Shown: one piece after another, positions 35,105 to 44,974 of the stretch
How the letters are laid out: the number at the start of each line of letters is the position of its first letter
How positions within the stretch are numbered: position 1 is the first letter of the stretch
Source: Nelumbo lutea
Taxonomy: Eukaryota; Streptophyta; Magnoliopsida; Proteales; Nelumbonaceae
Direction: 5' to 3'
Length of the DNA stretch: 64,000 bases
Assembly: GCA_022828595.1 (NCBI GenBank)
Contig: JAKGHH010000005.1
Coordinates: 53,687,655 to 53,751,654 of the forward strand
Notes under the pieces: model-generated
The model's input: the letters and a program-made list of their open reading frames with translations, nothing else
What the model was told of the DNA's origin: nothing
Databases searched by the model: none
Position numbers and translations under genes: made by a program

Positions 35105-35371
35105 TTCCTACTGAAATTGTTGAGTATTATTAGCTAGAGCCTTAACTATTTCATCCAAAGACATACCTGAATTCAGGGGTTGGCCTTGCGCTGTGATGGG
35201 TGTTGAAAACTGGGGCTGTCGACTGAAAAATTGGGGCTGATATTTCTGTTGTCCTCCTTGGGTCTCATAGCTTAAATTTGGATGATCTCTCCACCCCGGA
35301 TTGTAATGATTGGAGTAAGGATCATACTTTCGTTAGGGCTGGCCCGGGAATCCTCCCACGGCATTGACTTG

Positions 35372-36357
35372 CTACATCGGGCCATCTTGTAATGATGGAC
35401 ACATGTCCGTAGGATGTCCAGGGATCAAACAGATACCACACACCCTAGCAGTTTGTAACTGTCCTGCTGCGAGCTGCTTAACCAAGGCAGCTAAATCAGA
35501 AATCTGGTTTTCTAAATTTGCATGGCTTACCTCGTTAACCCTTCTAATGGTACCTTCTGTCCTTGTACCAAATTGCTGAGAATTTTTGGCCATATTGGAG
35601 ATTAATTCCCTGGCCGCTTCAGGTGTCTTGTTCACTATAGCTCCTCCACTGGTTGCATCGACCATACTTCTATCCATGGGCTGAAGCCCTTCGTAGAAGT
35701 ATTGGATTAATAGTTGTTCGGGTATTTGGTGATGTGGACAGCTAGCAACAAGTTGTTTAAATCTTTCCCAATATTCGTATAGTGTCTCACCACCAAATTG
35801 CCGAACTCCACATATTTCTTTTCTTATATTTGCAGCCCGGGGTGTAGGAAAATATTTATCTAAAAATATCTGGTTCATCTCATCCCATGTGCGCGTATTG
35901 AATCGGGAAGAAGAATGTACAACCAATCCTTTGCTTTATCTCTTAAAGTAAATGGAAAGGCTATGAGTTTTACTTGGTCCTCGGTCATACCGTGGGGTTT
36001 CATGCTTGAACAGACGACATGAAATTCCTTTAGATGTTTGTGAGGGTCCTCACCTGGGAAACCATGAAACAGAGGCAATAATTGAATCAAACCAGATTTG
36101 AGTTCAAAGGCTACCTCAAGAGTGGGGTACGTGATGCATAAAGGTTGTTGGTTCATAATTGGTGCAGCCAACTCCCTTAATGTTCTCTCTCTGTTAGCCA
36201 TTCTTTCTACTTCTTCGAAGATGGGAAGATCACAATCTGAATTCACCTTCTTTGGTGAACGATCCTTCCTTTGCTTCGCCTCCTTTCTTAAATGACGGGT
36301 GGTCCTCTCAATTTCAGGGTTGTACTCGAGTTCACCTCGTTGAGAAGCACGAGTCAT
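35372..36357 (-). pseudogene. gag of element C
   Basis: 36357-35875 starts M-T-R-A-S-Q-R-G-E-L and includes F-H-G-F-P-G-E-D-P-H-K-H-L-K-E-F. After a one-base shift near 35900 it continues 35926-35372 with F-L-D-K-Y-F-P-T and Y-E-Y-W-E-R-F-K-Q-L. It ends with a complete zinc knuckle C-G-I-C-L-I-P-G-H-P-T-D-M-C. Confidence 0.9.
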
Positions 36358-36407
36358 AAAATAAAAGAGGTTAACAAGAGGAAGGTAATAGCTAAGAAAT
36401 TAAAGTT

Positions 36408-36427
36408 GCTCCCCGGCAACGGCGCCA
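36408..36427 (-). other. primer-binding site of element C
   Basis: The minus strand reads TGGCGCCGTTGCCGGGGAGC, the standard Athila site (3' end of tRNA-Asp). It begins six bases inside the LTR edge at 36434. Confidence 0.93.
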
Positions 36428-36433
36428 AAATTT

Positions 36434-37994
36434 TGACGGGTTTGTCGAAGCCCTCAAAATTATTACTAGTCCCACAATAAAATATTTGCAGAAAAAGTGG
36501 TTCTAGGTCGAATCCCACAGGGAGCAAATCAATAATCTCTTAGCCGAATGGGTAAAGTAATTGTGTGGGAAAATTAAATAACTAGAATCAAAAGAATAAC
36601 AAACTAAACAAACAAGAGAAAATCAGTCTTACCGAATTCTGGTTCAAGGGTTCAGGTTGAATCGATTGGCCATCGATCCTAGGTACAATTCAGCATTCTT
36701 GCAATTCAAGCATTTAACCTTAGATTTATTAGGATAGCCATAATAAACCTTGTGTTTTCCTAATTCAGTTGACTAAACCCAGCATTCGATCAACACTTAT
36801 CACCACTCAACTGGGTACGATAGCGTTCCATGTTAAACAATGATAGCATTAAGATTTGTGAAAACAGTTAAACCAAAATAACAATAATTGAGATAGCTGC
36901 AATTACTGAATTTTGTTCCATCGATTCTTTTAGGTTGAACCATGTTAAAACATTGGTCAAAGGCTATCACGAACAATTGACCCAAAAAGATATCAACCTA
37001 ATTGCTACTTGTACCATTATTCGTGACAATTACGGATCACCGAAATCATGGATAGCAGTAGAAAAATCAACATTAATTCAGTTTGTCAGACTAATTAACA
37101 TTAACATCCAATAAAAATTGTGCACAAGAACCAATGAATACTTGAATTAAAAAAAAAAAGAAAATAAAGTAACTACAGAACCTCACAATGACACAATCGA
37201 ACCTCCCCCCTTGAACCAGAAAAAATAAGCTTAGCTACTCATGATCTGCACAACCTCCATGCTCTTCTTCTCCATAGCCGAACTGCCTTCTTGCTTCTTG
37301 GTCTTCTTGATGATCTCTTGGATCTTGGAATGAGTGATTGCTAGAGCTGGTTCGCCCCCCTCTTTATATAGCCAAAGGAGAGGGCTGTTTTCCAACTCCT
37401 TCTAGGAGATCATCTTATCCTTAGGGAGTCTTGATCTTATCTTCTTTGAACTAATCCTATCCTATCTCTTATCTAATGCTCTAATCTCAATCTTCTTATC
37501 TCTCTAGGATTACATTCAAGAATTTAGATCTGATAAAACTCTCTCCTTGGAGATTACATTTGAAATTCGGACTCTTAACTCTTGAGTTCGAGTTGGGCTG
37601 CTTTAAAACTTGGGCTGCTTCAAGGTACTTCTGCGAGTTGGGCTTAAGTTGTGAAATGGGCCTGGCTGCGAACTTGCTCCGACTTCGGGCTCATTGTTGT
37701 ACTTGATGCGAGCTGAATCTATCAAAACCCAAAACATAAAAGTTGTGGGCCTTCCTTTCATCTTTCTAATTCTTCTTGAATTGTCCAATTCGGTGTCCGG
37801 AATTGAGAGTTAGGCCCAGATTACTGACTGTCGCCGAAACTGTGCAAAATCACCCGATTTGCCTTGTTTTCTTCCAATTGCCTTCTTTATTGCCCTGAAT
37901 CGAAATACAAGAATAATGAGTCCATTTAAGTGCTAAATAAATGTAAAAGAGTGAATATTAGGGGATAAAATTAGGGTTCGTTTTGGTCTCATCA
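36434..37994 (-). repeat. 5' LTR of element C
   Basis: 1561 bp, paired with 28365-29904. The right copy has a small extra duplication near 37600 (GGGCTGCTT twice) and longer A-tracts near 37149. Confidence 0.95.
37363..37370 (-). promoter_or_regulatory. likely TATA box in 5' LTR of element C
   Basis: The minus strand reads TATATAAAGAGGGG. The distance and surroundings suit the LTR promoter. Confidence 0.5.
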
Positions 37995-39544
37995 AACCGC
38001 CACTGTCAGCCTACTACAGCCGTTACAGGCAAGGGCTGAGGTGGCATGCACGGGGCCGTCATTGCAGGGTACGTGCCTGTCAGGTGTAAGGCACCCTCTA
38101 AAGGTGGTAGGCACGACACTGTCTGACTAGGGACATGGCTGTTGTCCCCAGATTTGTCGGGTACGGTGGTCGGGCAGGAGATCTTCTTGCGATATGCCGA
38201 ACTACTCTTTCATGAGTTACCCTGTGTCGGGCTATCCTGTAAGCGGCGAGCTGCCTGTGGCAAGTTATGCCGAACTGTCTGGCCCAAGGTGTCTTCACTC
38301 GGGGCATCTAGAGGCAGAACGGTGTGTTCTTGTCTGGGAGTGGCCTGAGATCCATTGGGAGGGGCTCGGGTATTAGGAGAGGTCAGGGGGCCCCAAGCTC
38401 GGGGTGCCTTAGCCCAAGGGAGGAGGCACGGGCTAGGCAGCTCCCGACGAGTAGTCTATCCCGCCGAGTTTCCAGACTGAACTCGGTGTGACTTTCCCAC
38501 CGAGTTGCACCTATGCCTACTGTGTTGTCACGCTGAGTCATCGCTTGAACAAGGTCACGGCCACATATACCCGTGATACAAGGTCGAGCCAAATCACCCT
38601 CCATCACATGGTATGCCGAGACTTTTCAAAATGGATAAACTAACCAATTTATTTCTTGAAAGAAATTGCTTCACAGAACCCATCCTGATCAATGCATCAA
38701 GTGTTCCATCTCTACAAATTCTGGATGTTAGTGGAAGTAATCTGTCGGGCTATCTTTCAAATTGGTTGCCTATTTTTCCAAAATTGGGTGCACTTCTAAG
38801 AGAAAACAATTTTTTGGGCTCCATACCAGGGAAAGTACCCTCTTGTCTCGACAACATTACATCATGGAAGGAAAAATCTGAACTGATAACTTTTTCAATA
38901 TTGGAGCCACCTACATCTCAAGTGAAATCAAAGTCAATTTGTCCACAAAGGGTGGTAAGCCTTTACGGCACATGAAAGGAGTTGATTTGTCAATGAACCA
39001 ATTAACTGGTCATATTCCAACTGAAATAGGAAACCTGATAGAGCTCCTCTCATTGAATCTTTCCAACAATTTTCTAACAGGCCATCTCCCTGATTCCTTT
39101 CAAAATCTAAAACAGTTGGAAAGTTTGGATCTTTCTCACAACAAACTGGATGGAAGAATTCCACAGCAAATAACTCAATTCGATTTTCTTTCCACATTTA
39201 GTGTGGCGTTCAATAATTTTTCAGGCAGCATTCGTATGATTCTCACCTTCAATGAGAATAGTTTTATTGGCAATGATGAACTCTGTGGACGACCGCTGCA
39301 AATCAACTGTTCTTTGTTGGAGAACCAGCCATCACAACCTCAGGACAATGGCGACGGAAGCAGGAAGAAATGGTTATCAAGGGTCATGGATGGAGACTTG
39401 TATTTCTATTCATATGTGCTTATCTGTTATGGTGTGGGTTTTTGGGGTGTTATTATCCCACTGTTTCTTAGTAAGAATTGGCGCCGGAAGTACTATGGAG
39501 TGGTTGATGGATACATTGACAAGTGTAGATTTTTGGGATTTTGA

Positions 39545-40181
39545 TTTTATATATGTAGGGCATTGAACATGATAGATACATTAACATAAAGGCTCTCCTT
39601 AATTTTTGTTTATGCTTTATTAGTAGTAAGTAATATCCAAAATATTCTCATTTCTGCTTATTTTATATTTAATAATTGGTTTAATTGATATTATCAAATG
39701 CAGGAATCCTTGTTTGCAAGAAACATTTAAGATTCCATTATTGCTGCAGCCACAAAAAAAGATTCTTTATTTGGGAAGCAAACAAATCTTACGAGCCAGA
39801 ATTGGGGGCTTTGCCTTTGATTGCGGCATCACATTGAAAGGTTGATCCACACTGACCTCCATATTTTCCTTAGAATTACTCAGATTCTTAATCAAATTGG
39901 TTAGGCTATTAGAAATAGCCCTCAAGTAGCCATTTTCGAATTTTTATAAGGAAACATGGCTAGTAAACCATTGACGATATTGCATAGTGTTCCAAGTAAG
40001 GGAGTTGGCCCTTATTCTCCATGGGAAGCTACACCAAAACTCCTAATATATAAAGTACTCAATTCACCAAGAAAATATGAAGAGCAAATTCAATGACCCC
40101 TTCACATAAGCTACTACATGAGGATCCAACTAGGGAAGATCATCTGAAGCTCCTTTTCTTGTTTTGTTCCCATTGACTTAA
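39545..40181. other. 3' flank of the RLP pseudogene
   Basis: No gene is seen. The probable 3' untranslated region of the receptor pseudogene lies in the first 200 bases, AT-rich with AATAA-like signals. Confidence 0.4.
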
Positions 40182-40851
40182 TGCCGTGTTTGGCAAATCT
40201 TTCAATGCAGGTTTCAAGTTGTTTAGAATTTCAGAAGCCTGAATTCTAGGATTTTCCCATTTGGCAATAGAAAGATCTATTGGGAAAAAGCTCCAGCCCA
40301 AAAAAGACGCCAATAACCCCAATTTGGGCCTTTTCAGGAAGCTTCAAATGAAGCTTTTACCATCTTTTAGTGCCCCCCTGTCTTCTTCGAACATGTGACA
40401 TGATGCATACGCTTGCGAAAAAATGAGTTATATTTTCACAAAAAAAAATGTGTAAGTGGGACCTACCAGTGGTTATGTGGGGCCCACATTGAAAAATATG
40501 TGGCCCCACATACATGTCCACTCATGGACCTCATATGCATGTCCACCAATAGTATGTCGGACCCACATTGTAAAATGTACGTGGACCCTACATACATGTT
40601 CACCAATGGTATGTGGGGCCCACCTTGAAAATATGTATTTGGGCCCATTAATGGTGTTTCGAGCCCACCTTGTAAAATGCATGTAGGCCCCACATACATG
40701 TCCAAATGATATGTGGGGTTCACCTTAGAGAATGTATGTGGGTCCCACTTGTTAAATTTGGTCTTTCGAGATCTTTTGCAAAAACTTGCCTTATCTTTTA
40801 ACTATCAAATCTTGTAACAGATCTTTTGGAAAAGATTTGCCAAACAAGCAC
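40182..40851. mobile_element. PIF/Harbinger-like MITE with internal tandem repeats (670 bp)
   Basis: The ends are TGCCGTGTTTGGCAAATCTT and, on the other strand, GTGCTTGTTTGGCAAATCTT. The flanking trinucleotide TAA is at 40179-40181 and 40852-40854. Positions 40470-40750 hold about four imperfect copies of a roughly 70-bp palindromic unit built on ATGTGGGGCCCAC and CCCACATACATGTCCA. No coding capacity. Confidence 0.75.
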
Positions 40852-41454
40852 TAAATGTGCGAACTAGCGACATCTTTAATGAAAACTTAACTCTTTGGTA
40901 TTAAATGACTTGTTAGACCATATACTTAATTAGATGGATCTATTACTGGAAAGTGTGCTTTTACCCAAAAATTAGTATGACTAGATCTAACTTAACAATT
41001 TAATTCATTGGTTGGGTGAAACTGATTTTTGGATCATGTAGGGGGGAGGGGGGAGGTTCTCCAATCATAAACATTGACAATTACAGTGCTTGGTTTTTGG
41101 TTGTGATGCCTTGGATCTATATAAGAAGACGAGGCAAATTTATTCAGAGATGACGGGATTTAAAGCGGGCAATAAAGAGATACTGAAGTCATATCCTAAT
41201 GTTTGCACTGTAGGAGCCGAGTTCACATTGGCGCCCCACATGCATATCCTGGCATGCAGTGGGAACATCACCTACACTTCTCATTAAGGGATGTTTTCAA
41301 TATATGGTTGGGATGTGCTGTGAGTGTCAGTAAGGCGTACATCAGAATTCATGGGAGCCGCTGATGGTGGATAACCCAGTAATATAAAAGACTCAAGTAT
41401 GGCAAATTGGCAAGGTAATTTACATGGTCTTGATTATTGGAATGGACCTGATCA
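40852..41454. other. gene-free stretch
   Basis: A 65-codon plus-strand open frame at 41090-41287 has no recognised family and no splice or neighbour support. Nothing else is seen. Confidence 0.35.
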
Positions 41455-42075
41455 TAGACCTCTAAATCAGGTTGTGCTGCCCAGGGCTGGCGTGGCTGTG
41501 CCGGGAATGGCACGATAGGCTGGGCTTTGTTGGCCTTTGGGTTCTAGGCCTATGGGCTGAGACGGCACGATACAGCCCAGCACATGGCACGGCCTAGCCT
41601 CTAGGCCCCATAATGGCCGAGCGTGGCCTGCCCAAGGAAACTAGCTGTTGGGAGCCCCCAATGGCTAGTTTCTATTTTTCATTTTTTTTTTACATAAATA
41701 CCCTCTAGGTTTTTTTCAACAATGTAATTTTTTACTTTCAATTTATATATTGTTTTTATATTTTATTTATTTCTAATATTTCATTCATTCATTCATTGTA
41801 TTATTCAAATTTAAATGAAATAAAATTACTATTTTTTTAATTGTTTGTCTATTTTGAATTTTGATAAACTTTTTGTTAAATTTTTATTTTTTTTAATTTA
41901 TATCACTTTGACACTGTAACAAAAAAGAAAAGAAAAATTCAAAATGTCAAAAAAAAAAAAACAAAAAAACAAAAGACTGGCCCATAGCCCAGCCCAGAAC
42001 AGCCTGTAGCCTGTACAGCTCAAGCCGTGGTGTTGCACAGGCTCGCATGGGCTCATGCCATTGGCCATGTCGAAC
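41455..42075. mobile_element. MITE-like element with GC-rich ends and AT-rich centre
   Basis: The left end (from ATCAGGTTGTGCTGCCCAGG) and the right end, read on the other strand (ATCAGTTCGACATGGCCAAT), are similar. Both halves are rich in GGCC/GGGCC/CACGG words, with an AT-rich centre at about 41660-41975. A like structure recurs at 62545-63055. Target duplications were not found. Confidence 0.45.
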
Positions 42076-42217
42076 TGATCCTTTGAAGTATCCTAAAGGA
42101 TAGAAGCATGGGTAATTGTTAAAACAGATCTGGCAGTCGGATCGTTTGACTTGGGAACCGATGGCTTAAATGGTTTGATTTTGAAGTCAGGTTTTAAGAC
42201 CATGGGTAATTATTAAT

Positions 42218-42763
42218 TAGGGCTGTTTATAAGAAGGCTCAATCTAACCAAACGACCAATCCGGACCAACCTAACCCGAGTCGGTCGGGTTTTCATCAGT
42301 ACGGGTCGGTTTCGGGTTGTGCAAATTTCTAAACCGATTATTCGGGTCGGTTTCGGTTTTCACACAAGAAAACCAAAACCAACCCGAACTGAACCGACTT
42401 AGTTCCTAGTTCAAACATGAAGTTCCAAAGCCCATTAGGCCACCTAGTTTTTGAATGGTTAAAAGAAACTTTGGATTAGTGAATAGTGATTAATGAACAA
42501 CTTTTGTGATTAACTTTTCATTTAAATTTTATCATAGGAGATGGTTGAAATGATGTTCAATTTATGATTGTTTTTAAAATTAGCAAGATTTTATCATAGG
42601 GATGAACTCAGAACCGAAACCGATCCAACCCAACTCAAACCGACGAGGTCGGTTTTGCTTAACATTGGGTCGGTTTCGGTTTCTTTGTCGGATAACCTGA
42701 CCAGGTTGGGTCGGTTGAAAAAACTGCAGTAAACCAACCCAACCCAACCTATGAATAGCCCTA
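42218..42763. mobile_element. hAT-type MITE, complete (546 bp)
   Basis: The terminal inverted repeats are TAGGGCTGTTTAT and, on the other strand, TAGGGCTATTCAT. A perfect 8-bp target duplication TTATTAAT lies at 42210-42217 and 42764-42771. The subterminal parts are full of GGTCGGTT/AACCGACC words. No coding capacity. Confidence 0.88.
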
Positions 42764-43230
42764 TTATTAATAACAAATGAGAAGTTAATTAATCAAGTTA
42801 CCAAACGGTAGGAAGATTCCAGCTGTATAAGTGTTTGTGTTTCTTTCGGTGCAGCAGGGGCTGTTAACAAGTCGGATAAAACTGAAATCCAATCCTTACT
42901 TAACCGGGTTTTGTTGATTCAGTTCAAAGTTAAAAGAGAAAGGGTAAGTGGATTGGCTAAGAAATTGCAATTATTTGTCTTACGGCCCTTGTATTTTCAT
43001 GTACTTGTTACACAAGTATTTTTTAGAAGTACTTATTTTAACAATCATTTAAGGCTGTTTTGTAACTCATTTTTCAAATTATTTATTATGTTTTTAAGCA
43101 CTTATTAGGGTGGGGATAAGTTACTTTTACTATAACTGTTTATATTGACACAAATGACAATTTTATCATTTACTTCACTCATACATATATACAATATTTT
43201 TCACATGTTATATTATACATTTCAACTGAA
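42764..43230. other. gene-free stretch
   Basis: No gene is seen. From about 42982 the sequence GGCCCTTGTATTTTC resembles, in inverted order, GCCCCTGTTTGAG at about 45214, so the whole 42982-45214 block may be one old non-autonomous DNA element. Confidence 0.3.
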
Positions 43231-43291
43231 CCCCACTTCATAACAACTAAGAGCCCATGTAGACCCACACATGAATTGCCATGTGAACCCA

Positions 43292-43293
<2 letters not shown>

Positions 43294-43339
<46 letters not shown>

Positions 43340-43367
43340 CATCATCATCATCATCATCATCATGATG
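43294..43367. repeat. (TAA)n followed by (CAT)n microsatellite
   Basis: About 15 TAA units are followed by about nine CAT units. In the second copy of the duplication the matching place is a longer pure TAA run. Confidence 0.9.
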
Positions 43368-44113
43368 TTCTATCTATCATCTGGACTTATCTTCAAAAAT
43401 TTGAAACCATCGACCTGGAGTGAATGACTATAATTACTTCACTTTCATAAATTAATAATTTACAAAATAAAAAATTACCAAAATTAATAATTTAATAATA
43501 TCCCAAAATCACCAAAATTGTTCATTCATAAATTAGAAAAAAAATTATGGTTAATTGTTAATTTAGAACTAGACCAAGACTTGACCTATTGACCCTGATT
43601 ATGTCATCTTGTTGACCTGAAATGTTGTTACAGTGTTCACTCGCAAGAGTGGCCACAACAACGTCTCGAGGTCAATGGGATGGCTATAATTAATCAGAGT
43701 CAGAAAGGAAACTTCGTTGTATCTTCTTTTTCTTCCTTCCACCTGATATAAAATGTTTAGGTTGAAACTATGTTTAAAAAAACAAAGTGTAGACAACCAA
43801 GTGTAGACCTGCGAACTAACCTTTTGCCGCCGGTGGCTGGACAGTGAGACTATTGCCGTTAGAACATGAGAGTTCAAGTTAGAAAAAAAAAACAAAAAAA
43901 AAATGATTAAATGAGAAAAATTATTTCAGAAAATAGAAGAAAGTGGCCAAACGACAAGTCCTTCGGCCACTTTTCCTCACTGCCGATCGTCGCCGACAGA
44001 CCTGTAACTAGGTGCACCGCCACCTGGTAGAGATGCTCGAATGAAAGGACCCCACTTCATAACAACTAAAAATCCACATGGACCAACACATGAATCGCCA
44101 TGTGGATCCAATT

Positions 44114-44179
<66 letters not shown>

Positions 44180-44181
44180 CA
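44114..44181. repeat. (TAA)n microsatellite
   Basis: A pure run of more than 20 TAA units in the second duplication unit. Confidence 0.9.
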
Positions 44182-44974
44182 ATTATAATGATGTTCTGTC
44201 TGTCGTCGTCTGGACTTATCTTTAGAAATTTGAAACCATCGACCTGGAGTGAATGGCTATAATTACTTCACTTTCATAAATTAATAACTTACAAAATAAA
44301 AAATTACCAAAACTAATAATTTAATAATATCCCAAAATCACCAAAGTTGTTCATTCATAAATTAAAAAAAAAAATATGGTTAATTGTTAATTTAGAACTA
44401 GACCCAGACCTGACCTATTGACCCTGATTATGTCATCTTGTTGACCCAAAATGTTGTTACAGTGTTCACTCGACAAAGTGGCCACAACAACGTCTCAAGG
44501 TCAATGGGATGGCTATAATTAATTAGAGTCAGAAAGGAAGCTTCGTTGTATCTTCCTTTTCTTCCTTCCACCTGATATAAAATGTTTAGGTTGAAACTAT
44601 GTTGAAGAAAACAAAGTTTGATCCCACACTTGCGAACTAAACTAGGAAGAAAAAACAGAGTTCGATCAATATAGAGTTTCAAGTTAAAAAAAAAAAAAAT
44701 ACACTAAGAAGAAAAAACAGACAGTCAAGTGTAGATTTGTGAATTAACCTCTTATCGCCGGTGGCTGGACGATGAGACTATCGTCATTAGAACATGGGAG
44801 TTTAAGTTAGAAAAAAACCAAAAAAAAAAATGATTAAATGAGAAAAATAACTCAGAAAATAGAAGAAAGTGGCCAAACGACAGGTCCTCCAGCCACTTTT
44901 CCTCACCGCTGATTGTCGCTGGCGGACCTATAACTAGGTGCGCCGCCACCTAGTAGAGATGCTCGAATGAAAGG

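Larger units (their letters stand above)
28365..37994 (-). mobile_element. Athila-type Ty3/gypsy retrotransposon C, nested in the LTR of element B
   Basis: The LTRs are 28365-29904 and 36434-37994. A perfect 5-bp duplication AACCG lies at 28360-28364 and 37995-37999. The primer site on the minus strand is TGGCGCCGTTGCCGGGGAGC, the standard Athila one. Gag, protease, RT, RNase H and integrase follow in order on the minus strand. The LTRs differ at roughly a dozen positions in the first 650 bp compared by eye, so it is the youngest LTR element here. It has a handful of stops and one gag frameshift. Confidence 0.96.
18027..38606 (-). mobile_element. Tat-lineage Ty3/gypsy retrotransposon B, inserted in the RLP gene
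   Basis: The 3' LTR is 18027-18884 and the 5' LTR is 28091-28364 plus 38000-38606, the latter split by Athila element C. A perfect 5-bp target duplication CATGG lies at 18022-18026 and 38607-38611. The ends are TGATGGAG and CTCCATCA, inverted repeats of each other. Gag, protease, RT, two RNase H domains and integrase read on the minus strand. A separate plus-strand gene lies between integrase and the 3' LTR. LTR divergence is about 8% in the part compared by eye. Confidence 0.95.
28091..38606 (-). repeat. 5' LTR of element B, split by Athila element C
   Basis: The LTR halves are 28091-28364 and 38000-38606, about 881 bp when joined. The junction is shown by continuity with 18027-18884: CAGGTATAACC at the left of the insertion and CCGCCACTGTCAGCCT at the right. 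The 5-bp duplication AACCG surrounds the inserted element. Confidence 0.92.
16414..39544 (+). pseudogene. LRR receptor-like protein gene, split by nested retrotransposons
   Basis: This encodes part of a plant cell-surface receptor-like protein: extracellular leucine-rich repeats, one membrane span and a short tail without kinase, the class that includes Cf-type resistance proteins. One LRR exon is 16414-16560 (147 bp, AG acceptor and GT donor). The next begins at 17227 after an AG and runs to 18026. Coding resumes at 38612 after the TSD copy. Repeats of the form L-x-x-L-x-L-S-x-N-x-x-x-G-x-x-P are plain throughout. At the end are N-x-x-L-C-G-R-P-L, an acidic/juxtamembrane part, a hydrophobic span near 39402-39470 and a basic tail. 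A nonsense codon (TAA at 17814-17816), a frameshift near 17870 and another near 38900-38940 show it was decaying apart from the insertion. The N-terminal exons and signal peptide are not visible. Confidence 0.9.
43231..44974. repeat. large direct tandem duplication (819 bp and about 925 bp)
   Basis: Unit 1 is 43231-44049 and unit 2 is 44050-44974. Both begin CCCCACTTCATAACAACTAA and end AGATGCTCGAATGAAAGGA. Shared landmarks include GAAACCATCGACCTGGAGTG and TTGACCTATTGACCCTG-like stretches. Unit 2 has an extra stretch of about 90 bp near 44615-44705 and a longer trinucleotide run. No gene in either. Confidence 0.88.

Noticed and set aside
40470..40750. Repeat array considered as CRISPR or tRNA cluster
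   Set aside because: Units are imperfect and contiguous with no unique spacers, and no cloverleaf is seen. It is inside a MITE.
41090..41287. 65-codon plus-strand open frame
   Set aside because: No recognised family and no partner exons; too short to call a gene.
43294..44181. Regular repeats suggesting a CRISPR-like array
   Set aside because: These are trinucleotide microsatellites in a eukaryotic genome; there are no spacer-repeat units.
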